From Trichopria drosophilae (lineage: Eukaryota > Arthropoda > Insecta > Hymenoptera > Diapriidae): 64,000 nt of DNA. The stretch is from NCBI GenBank assembly GCA_030407085.1, contig CM059582.1, positions 15,853,501 through 15,917,500 of the forward strand, read 5' to 3'. The notes beneath the pieces are model-generated. The model saw nothing but the letters and a program-made list of their open reading frames with translations. It had not been told where the DNA came from and searched no databases. Shown piece by piece: positions 50,049-62,355 of this stretch; positions within the stretch are counted from its first letter, which is position 1, and each line of letters begins with the position of its first letter. Position numbers and translations under genes: made by a program.

Positions 50049-51439
50049 CCCTTTTCGTCCCAAAAGTCCGGAATTTGGACACAACTTTCAACGATGTAAC
50101 TTTTGTTCCAAACAACGTTAACAAAAATTGAAATAAGTCAAAATCGATAGATTTGGACCTCTTCTTTTAAATGCCGTGGTCAGAATCAGCCGGAAATTAT
50201 TTAGTTTAACTAAATTAACAGAGAAAAAAGTTATGATCATTTTTAAAAAAAAAATACTGATTTTTTCGACGTTTTTTCCCAATAATTGCGTTTTTTGACA
50301 TTGAAAAGGGCAGTGCTGATCATTGCAAAACGTACTAATAGCGTCTTTTTGCTCAGACCATTCTTTTCCCGTCGGATTTTTTTCAAAAAACAAAATGGCG
50401 GGTTCAAGATAGCGTCTCCAAGTTGTAATTTTACATTTTCTCCCACAAATATTGATTATTCGACCGTGTAACGGTTCAAATCACGGAGAACTGGGATGAA
50501 AAAGTAATTATTATCATTTGTGAATACTTAGTCCTATCATGATTCATTCATAACTTCAAATTAGTCGTGTACAATGGGTTACTACCGATATTTGGTCTGA
50601 TTTTCACTCAATTTGCAGGTCGCAGGTCAATCCACATCTTATAGTGCAACATAACTTTCAATATCTGCTATATTGATTTACAAAATACAAAACAAAACAC
50701 AAAAATAAAAAACAAATATTTATACTTAATAAAATTAAAATAAAAAAAAATGAAGAAAAGTATTTTAAAAATAAAAAAAAAGTCGATCTGTACTAAATTT
50801 TTAGGTTATAACCCGATAATTAATAGGTCATAAGGGTATATGGTCATTTTTAAATTCACACATAAGTAATGTTACAGAAACGTCGAAAATTGTGTGAAAA
50901 TTAGACAAATAATCGGTATAAACCCATTGTGTCTAATTAATTTGAGGTTATGAGGTTATGAATAAATCATGATGAGACTAGGTATTCACAAATGATAATA
51001 ATTACTTTTTCATTGCAATTCTCCATGATTTGAGCCGTTACACGTTCAAATAATCGATATTTGTGCGAGAAAATTCAAACTTACAACTTCCAGACGCCAT
51101 CTTGAAACCGCCATTATGTTTAAAAAAAAATCCGACGGGAGAAGAATGGTCTGAGCAAAAAGACGCGATAAGTATGTTTTGCAACGATCAGCACTGCCCT
51201 TTTCAATGTCAAAAAACGCAATTATTGGGAAAAAATGTCGAAAAAACCAGTATTTTTTTCGAAAAAATGATCATAACTTTTTTCTCTGTAATTTCCGGCT
51301 GTTTCTGACCACGGCATTTGAAAGGGGAGGTCCAAATCTATCGATTTTGTCTTATTTCAATTTTTGTTAACGCTGTTTGGAACAAAAGTTACATCGTTGA
51401 AAGTTGTGTCCAAATTCTGGACTTTTGGGACGAAAAGGG
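50049..51439. mobile_element. piggyBac-type foldback element, arms about 560 bp
   Basis: The element is bounded by TTAA on both sides (50045-50048, 51440-51443) and starts CCCTTTTCGTCCCAAAAGTC, the reverse complement of its end. TTAA plus CCCTTT ends are diagnostic of piggyBac transposons. The inverted arms cover about 50049-50618 and 50889-51439 at high identity and flank a 270-bp spacer. Minus-strand (50118-50446) and plus-strand (51063-51370) open frames are the same arm sequence read in each copy and resemble no transposase. It is inserted in the Penelope relic that resumes at 51444. Confidence 0.9.
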
Positions 51440-51443
51440 TTAA

Positions 51444-51628
51444 GGGAATAGATAAACTGAAAAATGAATCCCAACGATACAGTTTATTGCAAACATTGTG
51501 ATGATGGTGATGTATTATACGCGGGTGAAACTAAACGACAATTGATTTTAAGAATTAATGAACATAAAAGTAATATTAATAGACCTTCTCAAAATAAATC
51601 AGTAATTAGTAGACATTTTAGATATTGA
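51444..51628 (+). pseudogene. Penelope-like GIY-YIG endonuclease fragment
   Basis: Translation gives KLKNES, then after a frameshift DTVYCKHCDDGDVLYAGE, followed by TKRQLILRINEHK and SVISRHF, ending in TGA (51626). The order (VY..C..C, YxGxT.R.L..R..EH, S....H) is that of the GIY-YIG nuclease domain, with its Cys pair, at the C-terminus of Penelope-like reverse transcriptases. The usual YIG is YAG here, while the catalytic Arg and the EH motif remain. The reverse transcriptase is missing, and the upstream part is interrupted by the piggyBac-type foldback, which landed in the linker before the nuclease. Too short for standard ORF cut-offs. Confidence 0.75.
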
Positions 51629-52091
51629 AAATAAAATTGCGCATTCTTATTATTTTGCATAGTTTTTGAATTGATATGAATCAACATTTGATATTGTATA
51701 AAAATCTAATACTTAGAAAATTCTACGGGATAGAACCGGAATAAAATGATGTTAGAAGATTGCGAGTGATTGTCACGAATGAAAGCAGACGCTGGTGTCA
51801 TCATCGTCTGCTATGGTACGTCATCATCATTCGTTTTCATCAAGATGTAAAAAGTTGTATGATCATTATCCGACATCTTTCAGCACCATCTGTAGTCATC
51901 GCCTACGCATTGCAATAAAGTGTTTCGTTTAAAAATCGAAGTTGTAAAGAATTGCAAAGTACATATCTAATAAGACCCAGAATTTGAAAAAATTGCAAAA
52001 AAAATTTATTGCTATCAATTTTTTTCGAGCTATTAGAATGTTGAGATTCTGTTTTACCCTACTGTATTCGATTTTGTGGCACATTTCTGGA

Positions 52092-52495
52092 CACTCTGAC
52101 TAAAAAAACTATGAGCTTTATTAAAAATTGCTAAAAATCATAAGTTCTTTGACATTTCTTTTATTATTACATTCTATAAAACGTGTTATAATTTACGAAC
52201 AATTCGGGAAAAAAAGTTGTTCATTTCTTGATTAATTCTGTCCATTTTTTATTCTTCAGGAGTTTTTCCCACAGTTCCTAAAATATCCCAAATATTTAAC
52301 ATTTTTGTACTCAAAAACTATCAACTATAAAATAGCAAACAAAAGAAAAACGCTTAGAATTCATTAAAGAATCCACCAAAGTTTTTGCAGGATTTTTCAT
52401 ACAAATTTTACAAAAATTTTGGTGTATTCCACGATGATTTCGAAGTTTTTAGGATTTTTTTAAAAAGCTCATAGTTTTCGAGCTAAACTGTCGAG
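52092..52495. mobile_element. Inverted-repeat element, about 400 bp
   Basis: AAAACTATGAGCTTT.TTAAAA at 52105 pairs with the complement TTTTAAAAAGCTCATAGTTTT at 52458-52478. Imperfect pairing extends inwards for about 45 bases and outwards to GACACTCTGAC/GACAGTTTAGC. The spacer is AT-rich and non-coding. No target duplication was recognised. Confidence 0.5.
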
Positions 52496-53306
52496 CAATT
52501 TTTTAAATATATATTTCTTAATAATAGGTCCCCCATGGAATAAAATATAATTTAAAATATATTTTTTTATGAATTGTATGAAATATTTTTTTGCCGATTA
52601 GAATACCTTATTTTCAAAAATTATGAAAAAGTCATTTGGAGAGTGTAACTAAAAATTGACCTATCAAAAACATAACTGAACAATCTAAATTAAATGAATT
52701 CAAACATCATGAAACTGCAAAATCGTATACAAAATAACATATTTTGTTTAATTCTTAACCACATTTAACCTATTCCTCTCCAAAGTGTTACTTGGTAGCA
52801 AAATTCTGCTCGCCATCGTTTTCAGCAGGAAAAAATACTTCGGAAATGACTTTTCTTTACCCTTTGGACAATTCTTGAAATTAATGAGTCACCACTAAAA
52901 GGTGGCACAATTTCTTAGGTATTTTGAACCCTTTGATTATGAATTTGGAGATAAAAATAGACGGTCGAGCATATCTTGTCTGCCATCTTGAAAAAACTGC
53001 CATAAGACGTAATTTTTTTTTCAGTGTTTTGTTTTTATTACAACGTTGATCTGACGAGAATGTGTTTAAGGAAAGAAAATCGGAAAATTATTTTACAAAA
53101 ATTTGAGACATTTCTTTCGTAATCTGTATAATAGTCCTATCAAATGAGGATAAAATATGCGAATAATCGGCATGGCTGGAGGATATTTCCATAAATATAT
53201 TGAATTTTGACATAAATGTATTTATGTATTTTATTTTCTACTCACTTTCAAGTTGAAATATAATACCTTTAGTAGTATTTCGTCAATGTATCCAAATAAA
53301 TGAATC

Positions 53307-53552
53307 GGTCCATGCAAAAAGGGCACTAACTCCACAAAGGTAATTGTTGGAAAAACGCAAAAAACTGATTTACTTTTTTTACAGAAGTCCATCAGGACTT
53401 AGATCCTTTTTTGCATAAATCAGACATCAGGAAATGACGATTAATGATTTTAATAAGTACCAAATGAAAGACAGGTGCCGCAAAAATAAGAATTTATCAA
53501 ATATTATTGCAATTTACCATAAAATGAACTTTGTGCCCTTTTTGCATGGACC
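53307..53552. mobile_element. 246-bp MITE with perfect 20-bp ends
   Basis: GGTCCATGCAAAAAGGGCAC at 53307-53326 is exactly complementary to 53533-53552, and imperfect pairing continues to about 45 bases (AAAGGTAATTG against CAATTTACC). A TA follows the right end, but the left flank is TC, so the superfamily is uncertain (Tc1/mariner-like if the left TA has mutated). No coding capacity. The internal open frame 53434-53679 crosses the right end and is not a gene. Confidence 0.8.
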
Positions 53553-55070
53553 TATTCAAATAATAGAGCCAATTACAACTCGATACCATTTACGGAATTG
53601 TGAGACAAGTTCGCCAACTTCTAGATCATGCTCAATAAAATTATTCATTCATACTACTTTATTTGACATTCTTTTATAAAAGATCTGCATTCATTCAAAG
53701 TTTCAAACGTTACTTTATCAACACTGATATCTAATATTCCAACATATACATCAAAAGTTTACCATAAAAATGAATGAATATTTATATAAAAAATATGTCA
53801 AGTTAATTTTTCATTTGTTGTAATAATGTACTTCACACTATATAGTTTCATCACAACCATTCCACCAAAAAATTATTCACCAAACAAATGTATGATGTTT
53901 AAAAATCAAGTGCCAAAATTCTGGCTTGCCCCTCTCCTTAAAATAGTCAATATATTATTCCTAGCTACAGTCGGACCTTCGAAATTAAGTGTCGTCCGTT
54001 CCGACGACCCCCAAAATTGACTGCAAGTTGTGAAAATGAGAGAAGTGGAGGTGATCCCCACTTTACGCAATCTTAACCTTACATTCTCAACCTGAATTTG
54101 TCAACATTTCGATCAGTTTGAATCAGTTACTCATTTTTGGTTAAAGTTAGTGAAAAGTGACTACTGTAATTATTTCTTTTTTAATTATTGACTTTTTATA
54201 GATAATACATCAAACTGTATCAGAGAAGAGTGGGGGAAAGCTTTTCCTCTATGGCAGCCAATTTTGAAGGCTTCCGCCGAGACAATTTGTAAATAATTCG
54301 GTAAGATAACTACATTCAACACTATCTGCAAGTAGGTAAATCAATATAACCCACTTACATAAATTCTCATAAATTTTCTTCATGCAGCATTTAAGAAATC
54401 CGATTTTTGGAAATCACTGAAATTCTTTATAAAAATGATAAATTTAAGAAAGGCTTTGAGATCTTTTTGGCAAATAGGATTTACGCAATTTTACCGCACC
54501 GAGCGATACGAGTATGACATTTCAATTTCGAAAGCACATATCGCGTCTACGTACCTCATCCCGAAGCATGCAAATGCTCTTTGAGGGAATCCGACATTAG
54601 AAAAAAGTGAAAAATGGCACGTCAGACATTGCATATATGATCTTGCAAGAATTTCAATTTAGTCTACTCGTCGTCGCATAGTTTTTTGCAAACTCGCAAT
54701 TTCTAGGCAAACATCACCGGGTCTCATTTCTCGCTATAGTGCCAGCGTATGGTCATAAGGAAATAAATAGCGCGACATTCGCGATGCACACTTTTTGCAT
54801 CATAATGGTGGATAGCTCATCGCGTCGTCTTCGCAACTGTAGCTGCACTTTCTCATTAGTCTCGTCGACACATCAGCTCGGCGTCATAATAGCACGCAGA
54901 CAAATGCACATTTCATCGTCCCAAGTACAATTTTAAAACGTTTTCTCTTTCATATTAAGAATAATATCATCCTCCTATAACCGAATTAAAAAATCTTACT
55001 TGAAAATCGTTAATTAACTTGGAAGTTAATGAAGACATAATTTTGCCACTTGCGTGAACGAATAAGACCT

Positions 55071-55081
55071 CAGCGCCATCT
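55071..55081 (-). promoter_or_regulatory. CTCF-like motif
   Basis: CAGCGCCATCT is the complement of AGATGGCGCTG, close to the insect CTCF core AGGTGGCGC. It lies after TTTGCCACTTGCG, a string partly shared by the other two sites. Confidence 0.25.
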
Positions 55082-55337
55082 CGCGTTTCTTGATTGTAAA
55101 GAAATTAAATTGAACTAGTCAAAGTTGTATACTAATCACTAAGCAATTGTCAGTTTGTAAGTTACTAGAAGAATTCTAACTGTAAAAAATAGTTTGAGTT
55201 AGTTAGTTTACTGTTTAGTACGAAATTACTATGGTGCCATAAAAAATATACTGTTTTCATCATCTAAAGATCATTAATTGACTTCAAAGTCGACGATGGC
55301 CACTTCTTTCACCACTTGCGAGGACAAATCTGACAAG

Positions 55338-55348
55338 AGCGCCATCTA
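55338..55348 (-). promoter_or_regulatory. CTCF-like motif
   Basis: AGCGCCATCTA (complement TAGATGGCGCT) follows CACCACTTGCGAGGACAAAT by some 20 bases, the same arrangement as at 55071 and 56531. Confidence 0.25.
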
Positions 55349-55633
55349 GTGTTAGATAATAATAACGAAATCAATTATGCGCATTCCTTTATTGGTTTAT
55401 TCATCAAGTAATAAATAAATGAGGGTCCATTATTCATCACTAGATGTCGGTATCATCAGCGATATTTTCGCAAGTACACAACTAATATTATAATAATATG
55501 TTTTGCAACTTTCGTATAAAATTATATACATTTTCATATTTAATCTAAATTTATTGTACTTTCAAAACGTCACATTTAAATTGAACAATTTCATGCTAAA
55601 TGCAATCCGAAATATTACGAGAGGAGGAGAATT

Positions 55634-55855
55634 ATGCCGCTTGTTTCTCTAAACGACATTCCAAAGCAATCTTCGCATCCTGTATTGTTCTCGCGAGTTA
55701 GTTTAGGTCCCGCAGTCCTGTCACCAAATGCTGACGGTAATAAATTGCGTTTTAGCCTAAATGCAAATATACACGCTTTACAATTAATTCGCGAGAGAGG
55801 TCGGCAGAGACACGAGTTCCAGAGACGAATCCGCAAGGAGAGCATTGAAAAATAA
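55634..55855 (+). CDS. 73-codon ORF, unrecognised, gene-like composition
   Basis: ATG at 55634 follows a purine-rich GAGGAGGAGAATT. The frame, MPLVSLNDIPKQSSHPVLFS at the start, has balanced codon use and ends in a helical, charged segment (LIRERGRQRHEFQRRIRKES) before TAA. AATAAA overlaps the stop codon (55851-55856). It lies in a GC-richer patch 55600-55960. No motif is known to me. It could be an intronless small protein or the coding end of a spliced gene. The minus strand is open across the same patch, which lowers confidence. Confidence 0.35.
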   Translation: MPLVSLNDIPKQSSHPVLFSRVSLGPAVLSPNADGNKLRFSLNANIHALQLIRERGRQRHEFQRRIRKESIEK

Positions 55856-55869
55856 AGGAAAGGACCGAA

Positions 55870-57880
55870 ACAACGATTTTGAAACTGTAAAAGGGCTCGT
55901 AGGAGGGCGCAAAAGGGGAATTAGCATATTATCTCGTGTCCTGGATATGGTGCCTGAATGGATCAATACAAGGAATTACTATAATCGCTTCAACCTACTT
56001 TTGAAAAGAACGTAATGGACAGCTCCCCCACGTCCGAATGCTTTGTTTTTTTGTCGGTCAACATTGGGAATCCAAGGTTTAATATTGTTCTCTGAAAGGT
56101 ATATCCAGAAATAATTTTATCGCCTTTCGATTTTTTAGATACTGTTTGCTCACAATGGAATCCGAAAGAATTAAAACAAATTCATAGTGTTTTTCCAACG
56201 TTTTTATGGCTAAAAAGTGTCTTGGTATGAAATTTAACAAGATTTTATTCAAAAAATAAATCAAGAGATCGTTTGACAAGTCTAAATGTTATTAACAGAT
56301 GGCGTATTTTATCATTGTCATTTGTACAAGTACGAATGAAACTGATACTATACTGACAAAGATAAACTGACGATATTTCGAATCAATGACACATTAAACT
56401 AATTGTCAGTCACTTGACAAGAACACGTGGCAATTTATATTTTCATATTTTTAATTTACAATAATACAGGATATTTAATAGAATAGTATAATTGACGCTC
56501 ACCTTACCGCTTGCGGAAAAAATCATTAACAGCGCCATCTTGCGGATTTAACAAACTATTTATTCATTTTTACGAAAAATAATAATTAATGACTGATTAA
56601 AGACCACGTTGGAATTAAAACTGTAAAGTCAGTTGAAAACTAAATATTAAAGAATTGCATATCACTTTGTAACGTCACTACGTCACAGATTACTTAACTT
56701 ACGATGCTTTATTCTTTCCAAGTTATGTTCTATTGTAATTGTTCTATTTTTAATTCTTTTCGTACATAAAGAATATGTAATCCAATGAAACTAACGTCAT
56801 GCTGCTATATAAACGATAAAAGTAAACCGTTTTCGACGTGTCTTTACACGTGAGTACCAAACAAGGCCAAACTTTAAAAATTCTTTGCACACTTGCCGTT
56901 ACATAAAGTGCTCATAAAAACTTTTCGAATAACCCGAGGAAACATTATTTAATTTCTTAATAATCATAAAAGTATTTCATAACAGAAAATGTATGAGAAA
57001 CAAGCAATTTTGCCTATTTAAAAGATAACATCGAAGCGTCTTTTTCGAGAGAGCTTTTTACAAAAGCCATTCACGCTAGTTTGAAAGCTACATTACTTTT
57101 TAAGCTTCTCTTCAAATTCTGTCGCATAAAAATCATAGTTCTTCAATTTTGATGAAAACCATAAAATTGAAGAGAGTTACGAGTCTTATAATTAGTTCTC
57201 GAACTTGTATTATAACGTTAAGTTGGTTTTATCGAAGTGCCCGGCAGTTCGTGGAGTGAAATTTAAGTAACCTTTAATACACTACAGCTGAAGTAGTAAA
57301 TTTCTTCAATATCTTATAAACTAATAATAATAATATTGATTTAAAACTGGTATTATCGCGGTTATGGAAGACACCTTTCCAATTAATTTGATTCCATTAT
57401 GAAGAAAAACTAACAATGTAGTAACAAAATTTGGGATTGCAATTTATTAATTAAAGAAATAATAAAGATATAACCCAAAAAATTACAGTAATGTAATTTA
57501 GTATAAACAAAATAAAATTATAATAGTACAATGTTAATATACATAATTACAAAAAAACGGTCTTGTTTAACAGAATGTAAGAAAGTTTTCGAAATCTGAT
57601 GATTTTACATTCTCTATGCCCAATAATAAATTCTTTTGCAATATTATTAATTGTAAAAAAGACTATCTTTAGTACAATAAACTTCCTAGCTTTGAAATAA
57701 ACAATGGAGTGAAATTTAATTAAAAGGGGTAAAAGTCGAACGGTTGAACGGCGAGTAAAATTTAAATCTGAAAGAGTCAATTTTGTAGTTTAAACTCTGC
57801 TACTAATTAGTGTGATATTAATGATTTACTTCAAGGGGTTCAAAATATACTCCAAAGGATTGAAATGTATTTACTACTCT
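55870..57880. other. AT-rich, no gene supported
   Basis: Apart from a third CTCF-like motif at 56531 I see no signals. Open frames at 55784-55966, 56079-56279 and 57547-57780 are composition-driven. Confidence 0.4.
56531..56540 (-). promoter_or_regulatory. CTCF-like motif
   Basis: AGCGCCATCT preceded by CACCTTACCGCTTGCGG, as in the two sites 1.2-1.5 kb upstream. Similar GATGGCG strings occur at 45944, 46515 and 6451. Confidence 0.25.
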
Positions 57881-57887
57881 TTATTAA

Positions 57888-58520
57888 CCCTTTGAAGCAC
57901 GGTGTCTCATATATGCTACACCTTTTTGTAATTCATTATTTACATATTTAAGGCAATTATTAATTCATTTTGCTTCCTTACTTCAAGAACATGTTAGGAA
58001 ACGTAAATAAATCAATATTTTTAATTAATTATCATGTTGTATTATATAAGTGTAAAAATGGTGGATTTTTCACGGAAAATATAATCAAATATGACGAGAC
58101 TGGGTACTCGGATTTGAAAAATTTACTTGATCGAGGTGAAATTGGGTACTGGGGAGTTTTCGGGATCGTTGATTACGAATCTAGACGCAGATTTTCAAAA
58201 TTCAAAACGATGGATCCAATGTGGCCGACTGAAATCTAGGGTGAATCTGACTTGTTTTTACATTTCGGTCGGACATTTTGGATCCCCTATTTTGAATTTT
58301 GAAAATATGAGGTCGGATTCGTAATCAGTGATCCCAAAAACCCCCAAGTACCCCATTTCACCTCGATCAAGTAAATTTTTACAGTTCCGTCGGCCATATT
58401 GGATCCGCCATTTTGAATTTTGAAAATCTGAGGTCAGATTCGTAATCAGCGATCTCGAAAACTCCCGAGTAACAAATTTCAGCTATTTTTAGCATAAAGA
58501 AAAATGTATGCTTCAAAGGG
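57888..58520. mobile_element. piggyBac-type (TTAA) MITE
   Basis: TTAA (57884-57887 and 58521-58524) flanks a 633-bp element with perfect 12-bp ends CCCTTTGAAGCA / TGCTTCAAAGGG. The interior (58120-58485) has three copies of the dispersed unit in alternating orientation (ACGAATCT.GA...CAAAA.GATGGATCC and TTGGATC.GCCATTTTGAA), so long internal hairpins are possible. No transposase. It gives the best consensus for the units scattered through 30-44 kb. Confidence 0.85.
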
Positions 58521-58582
58521 TTAAACTGAACTCGTTTTAGTGTGCGAGACGACGTTACACAGGAAAAATGAAGTACAGTAGT

Positions 58583-58805
58583 ACCGGTATGATTACGTCT
58601 CGTTATACTTACGTCCCAGTATATGGCTGCTCTCTTTTTCCCCCACCTTGCGAACTGGGGTCTCAAGAAGGGCCTGCTGTGACATCACGAACATAACGCG
58701 ACTAAAGGGAGTGGGAGAAGCGGGGCTCCTCTTCTTTTAGTAATTATAACAAGACGGGGGTGGGGGGGGCAAGGAACCGAGTGGGTAAATATACCGGAAG
58801 TCTAC
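58583..58805 (-). repeat. GC-rich interspersed repeat, copy 2
   Basis: The reverse complement matches 3636-3802 (GGTATATTTACCCACTCGGT, TCCTTGCC, GCTTCTCCCACTCCCTT, CAGCAGGCCCTTC) and then directly 4083-4135 (CTGGGACGTAAGTATAACGA). It lacks the 280-bp internal stretch of copy 1. It lies immediately beside the piggyBac-type MITE. Confidence 0.6.
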
Positions 58806-58809
58806 TGTA

Positions 58810-61800
58810 GTTCGAATTAATAACTAGATAGTACACCCACTATTCTGTATAACTTTCGAATATACCGAAAAATTTATTGATACAACTTATTTTGTAAAAA
58901 TACGGAAATTGCTTAACTTTTATCCAACATAATAACGCTTTATGTTTGATTATAAACTTATAATTGTATTATTATAATTTATGCATTTAGGATTTCAAAC
59001 TTTTATTAAAATTTCACTCCAAGGGATTTAGAGACTACGTACACAGTCTTTGTATGACGGACAGTCAATAAATTTCGTAGTTTATTATAAATATTTTGAA
59101 ATGTTTTTGAAAGAATTTGTAGAATTACATATTTACGTATCAATCATAATAAAACAATAATATAATAAAGAATTTAACAATATTTTACCAACTTTATATA
59201 ACCTTGTATTTTACTTTTATAATACGGTTCAATCACTATTTACAAGTAAATATTATCAAAATGCCATTCCGCCTCACCGCTCAATATTAAAATAGTAAAC
59301 ATCTCTTTACAGCTGTTTTATTTAAATATTTTGAATTTCGTAAAATACCCCGTTCAAAGCTTACCAACGACGACGGAGTAAAACTACTTAAAACAAAGAA
59401 ATTCCAGTTGTTTACAGTTTAAACCCGTAATTCTTGTGTTAATATTCATTTAATTCAGACTCAGGTAAATTGACGGATTACAGATTTTACAAATATTTAG
59501 TTTACAGAACAAAACAAAATATTTTCATTTTATTCTGTTTTTAACATCTGTTATATACGTTACTTAACTTTGTAGAGCGTTCCAAGTCGAAGTTATCTCT
59601 TACAAATTACTGAAATACAAACAGAGATAATTAAGTTCTAAAAATTATATTACATTGATGGAATACACGAAGCTCACAAAAACGGCTGAATATCAATTCA
59701 CGCTTTTAAAAGTTAAAGAATTAGAAAAGTAGTAAACTATAATTCAATTATTAAACTAATTTGCGCTTAAGGCGCCTTATCTGTTAAGCAGCTGTAAAAT
59801 TTTGTCAAATCGAGTTTTTTTTCAGCTTGACTTTCTTGTACATTGAATAAAATAAGTCTGGAATTAAGACTAATAATTAGCTAATTTTAAGATGTAACCA
59901 AACGAAGCCTTGTTTGACTGAAAAGTATCCCGATAAGCAAAAAAAAATGTATTAAAGTTGTCTAAATGATATCCTTCAATCCGTCAAAGATGTCTTAAAA
60001 ATGTCCGCAGAATCTCTAAAAAATATCTTACTCCACAATTTGGGAGATCTTTTAGACATCTTTAAGATATATTTTAGATATATCGAAAATATATTTTACA
60101 ATAAAATTAACGGACAGATAAAAAAGCATAAACAAATTTGGATAATTATTAAAGCTCTTTATTTTGGTCTTTTGTCTTTTGGTTATTGGTCTTTCAGCCT
60201 ATGAGAACATTTTATCTACATCATATTCAAATTTCAGCCAAATCGACTGGGGTCTATTTTCCATATGTTTTGTGCGGGGTCCTTTAGTACCAAAAATTAG
60301 ATATTGTTACTTGTTAAAATTGTGTTTTCTCTTAATACATTGTATTAATAAAGACTATCTATCTACATAGAAAAAATTTCAATACATCTCCATAGATTTA
60401 AAATAATACATAACAGAGACAGTTTGGATAAGTTTCACAAAATTCTTATACAAATTATGAAAAAAAAATCTTAATAAATCGCAAATTTGGGATAGAACAA
60501 ATATTAATTGCATAAAATTAGTGACCACATGGAAATCTTTAGAATTTCTTAGACTTTTATCTTTATATTCGTGGTACAATTTTCACAGATTTTTAATCGC
60601 ATTAACGCCGAAATGCACTACAATTTTACTTCATATTGAATATTAATATTTGTAATTTTGAGAATCTGGTGCCAGGTTCGTATTCAGCGACCCCAAAATC
60701 CTTTTATGTAAGATTTCAATGGATTTACGAGCGAATTTCGACATAAATGAATTAGGCTCGAAAAAAGCAGTATGTATACGTACAAATTTATTAATATCAA
60801 CGCACGAATTTGAAACTACTTATAAATTATATATAAAATCTTTAAGTTTATTTTACTTAAAAGTTTGTTTCAGAACTCAAAATGGTGAACAACGAATATT
60901 CTAAGGGGCGCCGATATATTGATATTGAGTGGATTTACTAATTTAAACATATTTTGCAATTTTGAATTTAGAACATAAAATATAACGTTATACAGCAATG
61001 ATAACAAACCCAACGTGAACATTTCCTCAAATAGTTGATGAATTAACAAATTTTTAGTCGACACATTGAATTCTTCCTATTGAATTTTTAAATTCTAAGT
61101 TTGAATTTATGATTATTGATTTGGAAAAGATAACTTATTTAATTTTTCCAGTGGGCTGTACAGGTGACGATGTTATTATTGAATAATACAGTCGAAAATA
61201 CCACATTTTGTTTACCCCACATTAAATTTTAAATGTATACTTATTTAACTTCCAATAGCAATTATCAAGTGCATAATTTAAATGGATTTCAGCTCATTTA
61301 AAGTACGATATCAAATCCTAAAAAAATATTTTTTAGAAAGTAGCCCGAAAAATTCACTTTTTTACATATTTTATTAAAATCATGAAATTTTCTCAACGAC
61401 ATTCGAAAGGCCCTTAAAAATGACAATATGTATTTTTCTCATTTAATTCGTGTGACAAAAATACGTCAAAGTTCAAGTTTGCGGTGTATTTTGACATTAA
61501 TGGGATAATTAAAGATTTTTGCTTAGTCAGACTGAAATTAAGAAAGATTTGTTTTTTATAGTTTTGTATTCCATTCTTATATCCAGGCATTAAAATATTT
61601 ATAAAAAAAAAACACTTAAATGAAGTGGCACATTTAAAAATAAACATGAAAGAAAGGACACGAAAAAAGTAATGTGTAATTTGAAACACAGATTTTCTCA
61701 TTTTTATGTCTAAAAATAACGGTTTTCATAATAATTCTTCATAAAAAGCTTTCTATTGAATTAGAATATGTTTCAAATTGTATCATAGAATCAAAATAAT

Positions 61801-62345
61801 TACACAGGAAAAGTCATCCTGAAACCTACAATTTAAATTCGATTTTAATTACATCGAGTTTCCGCCCCTTTCTCTTCATTCTTGATTCCTTGATCGCAGG
61901 AGTATTTTATGAACATTCCTTAAAATTATGTCCGTTATTTAAAGAAAATGATGAAATCTTCTAAGCAATCAATCACATTTCTAACATTTCAAAAAACTGC
62001 TTTATAATTATTTATTACACAAGTAAAATCATTTGTATTAAAAAAACTAAGTAATAAAAATAATGTTAGTAATAAATCCATTACGGTATGAAATTTAATG
62101 ATATTTTTCATGTACTATTTATATTTTACGTGCCTTTAGTTTAAGAAATCACGATGCTGATGGTATCAGTTCAGAAGCCTCTGAAACCTACCCCAAGTTA
62201 TGTTTGTCACGCAACGAAACAAACCTTAAAACGTGTGAATGTGACTTCTGTGATAATTTAACACGTGGTAAATTTCAGATTTAAGAGAATGCTCTTGTCA
62301 AGATGTAACCATTAAATCGTGACGAAATTATTTTACACGCTTAAA
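58810..62345. other. AT-rich, no gene supported
   Basis: A relic of the dispersed unit lies at 60660-60715 (GGTTCGTATTCAGCGACCCC). 61148-61170 repeats the GGGCT.TACAG.TGACG block of 43855. A degenerate GATGTCTTAAAAATGTCC-like tandem pattern is at 59980-60075. No exons or ends recognised. Confidence 0.45.
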
Positions 62346-62355
62346 ACACTTTTCT

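Larger units (their letters stand above)
53560..55600. other. AT-rich with one CpG-rich patch, no supported gene
   Basis: The patch 54480-54940 is CpG-rich. On its minus strand a frame bounded by stops reads TNEKVQLQLRRRRDELSTIM, which looks protein-like, but no splice sites fit. Two CTCF-like motifs lie at 55071 and 55338. Confidence 0.35.

Noticed and set aside
50118..50446. Minus-strand ORFs in the 50-kb element
   Set aside because: They are the arm of the foldback, repeated at 51063-51370 on the other strand; no transposase motif.
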